Source: Macrophomina tecta (taxonomy: Eukaryota > Ascomycota > Dothideomycetes > Botryosphaeriales > Botryosphaeriaceae). Taken from it: 64,000 nt of DNA. The translations under genes and the position numbers were made by a program. Positions 58,701 to 64,000 of this stretch are shown here, in pieces. The stretch spans positions 3,100,001 to 3,164,000 of the forward strand of contig JAKSGN010000002.1 of NCBI GenBank assembly GCA_024180945.1, given 5' to 3'. Each line of letters starts with the position of its first letter. Positions within the stretch are counted from its first letter, which is position 1. The notes beneath the pieces were generated by a model. The model was not told the DNA's origin and did not search any database. It saw nothing but the letters and a program-made list of their open reading frames with translations.

Positions 58701-60929
58701 TCAGATCCGAAAGCACTTCATCGACCGTGTCATCTGAGAGGACGGACTGTTGCTTGAGAAGTTGGTTAGGGAAACTCCAATCTGCTGAGCCCTGGATGGA
58801 GAGCCGGAATCTCTCGAGGATGAAGGCTTGCAATTCTGGGTTAGATGTAGCAATTTGACTTTCAGCGTCCACTGAAGACAGAAGTTGTGCAAGTGCCGTA
58901 AACTTTGCTTGCGGATCGGATTCCTCGACGCACGACTTTAAAGTGGCTTTCCAGACATCTTCGTAACCCGGACGATCACTGTAGAAGCGCAAGATCGATG
59001 CTAACTTTGGAGAAGCTGGAGAGAGGAAAAGCGAAGGGAGGTCATTCGTGATGAAAGAGTCGAGAAGCTTGGTGCATTCATCGTCTTCAAACAAGAATTG
59101 CTTGAACGATTTGAGCATTGCCTCGACTATACCTGCTGCTCCGTATGGCTTGCCGTTGCGAGACTTCAGCAACTCAATGGCTTCCCCTAGGACCTTTGAG
59201 GATGAGCTCGCAACCCGCTCTCGTACAGCCTGTGGGGAGCCTTTTTCGAGCAGTTTAGATGCGACAGCAGCCCATCTTTGACCCTCCTCGCTCACTTGAG
59301 TCTGAGACGTCCCGTAGTCTTTGGATTGCGCCGGCAGTGATGTCTTCATGTCCTCGATCAGGGCGATCGTTATTTGTTCCCATTGAACCTCAAGTACCAG
59401 TGGCACCACAGAAATGGAGAGAGCCTGGCCGATCAAGTTCGCTGCATGAGGTGCAGGGACTGCCCAAGTAGCCGTCTCTTGGGAAGGCTTGATGTACTGG
59501 TGTACAAGAGGCAATACCATCTCCCCGACCAGCCTCTGTTGCTCTTCCTCAGGAAAAGCTGCAGAAAGCGTAGCTGTGATATTGAAATACGCTGTATATG
59601 CAGCGCCCAGATTGGAACGCGGTTCCTCCTTGCTGATAATACCACTACGAACAGCATTCAAGATCTCGATGGCCTCGGCTGAGTCCGAAGGCAGCACTTC
59701 CTTGGGCAAGCTTGAAATAAGATTGCTGACGTTATTCCAGTATTCTCGTGGACCGCTTTGTGAGCCACGCTTCAAGAACTGCCGCAGGCGCTTTGTGACT
59801 GGCGTCTTCTTCGAAGTGTAGTGTTCTGTCCATACTGTGGGAAATAATCTAGTGAGGGCGACCAAGGTTTCCGAGAATTCGTACGCGGAACCAGTCTGGT
59901 CGGAGTGAAGAGCGTTGGCTAGGTAAGATTTGGATATTATTGAGAGATTTCCGGATAGCGCATCTAAATTACACGAGAGTCAGCATATGGAAAGCTCTAT
60001 TCTGAGAGCGCTGGTCTCACCTCGCTGCTTCGCCATGCATGTCCTAAGAAGCCTATGGATAGCTCTTTTGACAGCAGGATCACTGTAAGAGGAGAAATCC
60101 CAGAGCCTGGGATCTTGCAAAGCTTCCTCATAGCTACTCTGTTCCTTGGCAAGCTCTTCGGCTGAGAGCTCAGTGAGGAGGCTAGAAATCACAGCAATAC
60201 TCGAGGCAATAACTCTGCTGTACTTTGCCTCCGCATCATCTGAGCTGGTATTCCTCTCATCACTCAAAGTGCTGGGTGTCTCCTTGTCGATAACGTTTCG
60301 GCAATACTCGAGTATTTGCTGTTGGAAAGCCTTACGAACGTTGTGCATTTTCTCAGGTGACGAAAACACGGATTTGAACGAGGCTTGAGCAGCCAATGAG
60401 ACAGACTTGTCATTGTCGTAGAGGCCTGCGAGCCAAGCGCCAATGACTCTAGGCATGTGTTTCGCAATGCGCTTTCCGCATGCTGCGGCAATCTGGCCTT
60501 GCACGGTGTGCGCAAGCTGGCGGACTCGGCGAGCAGCGTCTATGGATGTACGAGGATATATTTGGACCTGGAATAAGAGACTTTCATTAACACTACTTCC
60601 GCGTATATACATGATTGTGAGAAACGCACCCAAGCCTCCAGCACAGCATCTTCGACTGGCGCTTCCAACGAGGTGATGGTAGATTGAAGATCCTCCAACG
60701 CCTTCGCCTTGGTTGTACTATCCTTCTTCGAGAGATTCTTAAAGGCAACAACTGTATTCGCGTCGGAAATGGAGGAGAAGTCTGGCGGCTCGGATAGGTA
60801 GGATAGCGGAGAGGCTGAGGCGCCAAAAGTCGAGAAAGGCGCGCCAGAGCCGAAACCGAACCCGCCGCCGGCAAAGGCGCCAGTAGCGGCGCGAGTACTG
60901 TTGGCCTGTGACCTGGCCTTCTTGCTCAT
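55763..60929 (-). CDS. LTN1: Listerin E3 ubiquitin ligase (ribosome quality control)
   Basis: Binds 60S subunits holding stalled peptidyl-tRNA and ubiquitinates the nascent chain in the RQC complex. Six exons (60630-60929, 60021-60567, 57699-59963, 57519-57650, 56637-57460, 55763-56584) give 1629 residues, normal for the family. The N-terminus (MSKKARSQANSTRAATGAF...ASPLSYLSEPPDFS, NTVVAFKNLSKKDSTTKAKALEDL) is the conserved 60S-interface domain. The middle is HEAT-like helical repeats (EYWNNVSNLISSLPKE, QYIKPSQETATWAVPAPHAAN). Near the end are an RWD-like segment (IVVRLPPTYPLASVAVEG) and a terminal RING-CH: CAICYSIISADKQLPSKRC, CKNLFHTSCLYKWF, CPLCRNPF. All zinc ligands are present. Splice junctions, including the GG|LRQLTLLNII acceptor at 57460, keep the frame. 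Confidence 0.96.
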
Positions 60930-61245
60930 GGTTCGCGAGTTCGGGTTGACTGTTGCGGAGAGTGGGCTGGCGGGGTGTATCAAAAGGTCGCGGGCCAAAC
61001 AGCGATGACGCACTTGGCACTTCTCACTGCCAAGGCTCGCTTACTCCCGGCGCTAATGACCGGCTCGCGCCAAGGATGGCTCACCTGCACTCCATTGTCA
61101 GCAACTCTCGCCCCCCAGCACCTGCAGCCTCTCCCCCGAATCACACGGCGATGTGAACTGCTGCTCCCGGGCGCTCACCACGTCGCCGCATTCTTCCATT
61201 TGACGCAGAGTAGACTCCTCCGGCGAGCGGCCGGAAACCTCCAGG
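60930..61245. promoter_or_regulatory. Shared divergent promoter LTN1 / RAD3
   Basis: 316 bases between start codons. GC-rich with no clear TATA. It contains a GATGACGCAC stretch near 61005 that resembles an ATF/CREB half site, but this is weak. Confidence 0.5.
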
Positions 61246-63665
61246 ATGAAGTTCAACATCGAGTATGTCACGACCCTCACCCATATTCCCGTGCATCTGC
61301 CTGACGCGTCCGTAGTGAGCTGCCCGTGCTGTTTCCATATCCGCGCATCTACCCGGAGCAGTACAAGTACATGTGCGATCTGAAACGCACTCTCGATGCT
61401 GGCGGAAACTGCATCCTGGAGATGCCTTCGGGCACCGGCAAGACCGTGTCGCTGTTGTCCCTGATTATTGCCTACCAGCAGCATCAACCAGAAAAGCGCA
61501 AGCTAATATATTGCTCGCGTACCATGTCTGAGATCGAAAAAGCGTTGCACGAGCTAAAGGCTTTGATGAAATATCGTACCGAGCAACTCGGTTACGAAGA
61601 GGATTTCCGCGGGCTGGGTCTTACCAGCCGCAAGAATTTGTGTTTGCACCCCTCAGTAAAGCGGGAAAAGAACGGCGCTGTAGTCGATGCCAGATGCCGC
61701 AGTCTGACTGCCGGCTTCGTCAAGGAGAAGAAGGAACGTGGCGAGGACGTCGATCTTTGCATCTACCACGATAACTTGGACCTATTAGAGCCACACAATC
61801 TGATACCTCCAGGAGTCTTCACCTTTGACGACATCTTGAGGTACGGGGAGGACCACAAGCAATGCCCATACTTTACCGCCCGCCGAATGATGCCCTTTTG
61901 CAACGTCATCATTTACTCTTATCACTACCTGCTCGACCCCAAGATCGCAGAACGCGTGTCCAAAGAGCTCTTGAAAGACTGCATTGTTGTCTTTGACGAG
62001 GCTCACAACATTGACAACGTCTGCATCGAATCACTGAGTATCGACCTGACTGAGGACTCATTGCGGAAGGCCACGCGTGGTGCCCACAATCTGGAGCGGA
62101 AGATCACTGAGATGAAAGCGACAGACGCTGAAAAGCTTAGCAACGAGTACAAGAAGCTCGTCGAAGGCCTCCGAGAAGCTGATCAAGCTCGAGATGAAGA
62201 CGCCTTTATGTCGAACCCTGCTCTGCCAGATGACCTGCTGAAAGAAGCGGTGCCTGGCAATATTCGCCGAGCAGAACATTTCGTGTCCTTCCTGAAGCGA
62301 TTCATCGAGTATCTCAAGACGCGCATGAAAGTGCTCCATGTGGTCGCCGAAACGCCGCCATCATTCTTGAACCATCTCAAGGAACTCACATTTATCGAAA
62401 GGAAACCTCTACGATTCTGCGCTGAACGCCTGACCTCCCTAGTGCGGACGCTGGAGTTGACCAACATCGAAGACTATCAGCCACTGCAAGAAGTAGCAAC
62501 CTTTGCAACCCTGGTGGCCACCTATGAGACCGGATTTCTCTTAATTCTCGAACCCTACGAGGCCGAAGGTGCAACAGTACCCAATCCGATCTTTCATTTC
62601 ACTTGCTTGGATGCTTCCATTGCCATCAAACCGGTCTTTGAACGTTTTAGCTCCGTCATCATCACCTCCGGAACCATCTCTCCTCTGGATATGTATCCGA
62701 AGATGCTTAATTTCTCAACGGTCGTGCAGGAGTCATACACCATGACCCTTGCTCGCAAGTCTTTTTTGCCTATGATTGTCACGCGCGGAAGTGACCAGGC
62801 AGCAATCAGTTCAAGCTTCGGCGTCCGCAATGACCCAAACGTGGTCAAAAACTATGGAGTTCTCCTCCGAGAGTTCTGCAAGCTCACGCCCGACGGGATT
62901 GTCGTATTTTTCCCTAGTTATCTGTACATGGAATCGGTCATCAGCCAGTGGCAGGGAATGGGCATCCTGGACGATGTCTGGCGGTACAAGCTCATTCTCG
63001 TCGAAACCCCAGACGCCCAGGAAACCTCGCTCGCCCTCGAAACGTATCGTACCGCCTGCAACAACGGCCGCGGTGCCGTCCTGCTCTGCGTCGCCCGTGG
63101 CAAGGTTAGCGAGGGCATCGATTTCGACCACCACTACGGCCGCACCGTGCTGTGCATCGGCGTTCCCTTCCAGTACACGGAATCCCGCATCCTGAAAGCC
63201 CGTCTTGAGTTCCTCCGCGAGACTTACCACATCCGTGAAAACGACTTTCTGTCCTTCGACGCCATGCGACATGCAGCGCAATGCTTGGGGCGCGTCTTGC
63301 GCGGCAAGGATGACTACGGTATCATGGTGCTGGCGGACAAGCGCTTCAGGAATAAGCGCACCCAACTGCCCAAGTGGATTGCACAGCACCTGTCGGATGC
63401 GGATGCGAACATGAGTATTGATCAGGCAGCCGCCATGGCGAAGAAATTCTTGCGCGATATGAGCAAGAGTTACGGACATCAGTTGGCCGAGGGGATCAGC
63501 GTATGGGGAGTGGAGGATCTGAGAAAATTTCAGAAGCAGCAGCAGGAAGATGAGATCAGAACGCTCATGGATGTGCCGGATAGGGAGGTGCGGATGCGGG
63601 ATGCGCCAGATGAGTTTGATGTGGGTGGGGATATGGATGAAGTTATGGCGGGGGTCGAAGCTTGA
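61246..63665 (+). CDS. RAD3: TFIIH DNA helicase XPD/Rad3
   Basis: An ATP-dependent 5'-3' helicase of TFIIH, used in nucleotide excision repair and, as a structural subunit, in RNA polymerase II initiation. Two exons: a 17-nt first exon (61246-61262) and 61316-63665, giving 788 residues. The junction GA|T restores MKFNIDELPVLFPYPRIYPEQ, the family's conserved start. Walker A EMPSGTGKT is near 42-49. The four iron-sulphur cysteines are present (KNLCLHPS, ARCRSLTAG, DLCIYHDN, KQCPYFTAR). The DEAH box VVFDEAHNID, motif III SGTISPLDMYP, CVARGKVSEGIDF and the QCLGRVLRGKDDYG motif VI follow. The C-terminus is acidic as usual. Intact. Confidence 0.97.
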
Positions 63666-64000
63666 GCCAGTGTGATGAGACAGAAGATGAGTACAACGAC
63701 CAAGTACGAGTGACAAGGGTGCCTAAATGTTTCAAAAATGAGCACGCTTCCGGTTGGATGCGTATGATAGTTCACGATTGTCATTGAAACTCAGTCCTGT
63801 GCTTGGCAGATTCATGCTTTGTGCTTCAAGTCTTGATGGCTGTGCTAGTAATGAAATGAGCTTCCAGGGTAAGTGCTCGCGTCTAGAAGTCTATTTGGTT
63901 TTGCGATGGCAGATGTACCTCACACTCCTCTGGGCTCTCTCCGAAGGCAAATAACTGCGCAGGGAGGCAAGGTCCCATTGAATTAAAAGGTGTGGACGTC
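63666..64000. other. Downstream of RAD3, end of window
   Basis: 335 bases holding the RAD3 3' region. I see no start of another gene before the window ends. Confidence 0.5.

Noticed and set aside
1..64000. CRISPR arrays, rRNA genes, prokaryotic operons
   Set aside because: None seen. All genes are eukaryotic with spliceosomal introns, and the short repeats are microsatellites.

Overview
The window reads as nuclear DNA of a filamentous ascomycete (Pezizomycotina). The evidence is: short GT-AG introns (about 45-70 nt), tightly packed eukaryotic housekeeping genes, fungus-specific families (Ssr4, Syp1, Csk1-like kinase, hybrid histidine kinase, CxH-type tyrosinase), and a transposon mutated in the CpA-to-TpA pattern of repeat-induced point mutation (RIP). 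A Dothideomycete is my guess; the sequence alone does not settle it.
Layout. 1-5.8 kb: minus-strand remains of a Ty3/gypsy retrotransposon, RIP-saturated and cut by the window edge. 5.9-8.8 kb: accessory flank with two broken or fragmentary genes. From 9.2 kb on the DNA is ordinary genic sequence: PPM1 (-), RPB5 (+), mitochondrial 1-Cys peroxiredoxin (+), LSM12 (-), 6-phosphogluconate dehydrogenase (-), RBM42-like RRM protein (+), SSR4-like (+), tyrosinase with an apparent frameshift (+), MCM4 (-), TBCA (+), an FKBP/STIMATE-like fusion (-), a large hybrid histidine kinase (-), MO25/Hym1 (-), a Csk1-like kinase (-), Syp1 (+), Listerin/Ltn1 (-) and Rad3/XPD (+).
How the genes relate. They are mostly independent core functions: transcription (RPB5, Rad3/TFIIH, Ssr4), replication (MCM4), translation quality control (Ltn1), PP2A methylation (PPM1), tubulin folding (TBCA), NADPH/redox (Gnd1, Prx1), endocytosis (Syp1) and signalling (HHK, Csk1-like, MO25). 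Several are divergent pairs sharing short promoters (PPM1/RPB5, MCM4/TBCA, Ltn1/Rad3). The MCM4/TBCA promoter carries an ACGCGT cell-cycle box.
Most notable: the final strand of an ER-type FKBP domain lies on an exon that runs without a stop into a five-pass STIMATE/YPL162C-like membrane protein. This predicts one 499-residue luminal-PPIase plus membrane-domain protein. Other points: zinc-knuckle ligands of the retroelement all turned to tyrosine, a 7-nt micro-exon in the 6PGDH gene, and a frame break in a GA run of the tyrosinase gene.
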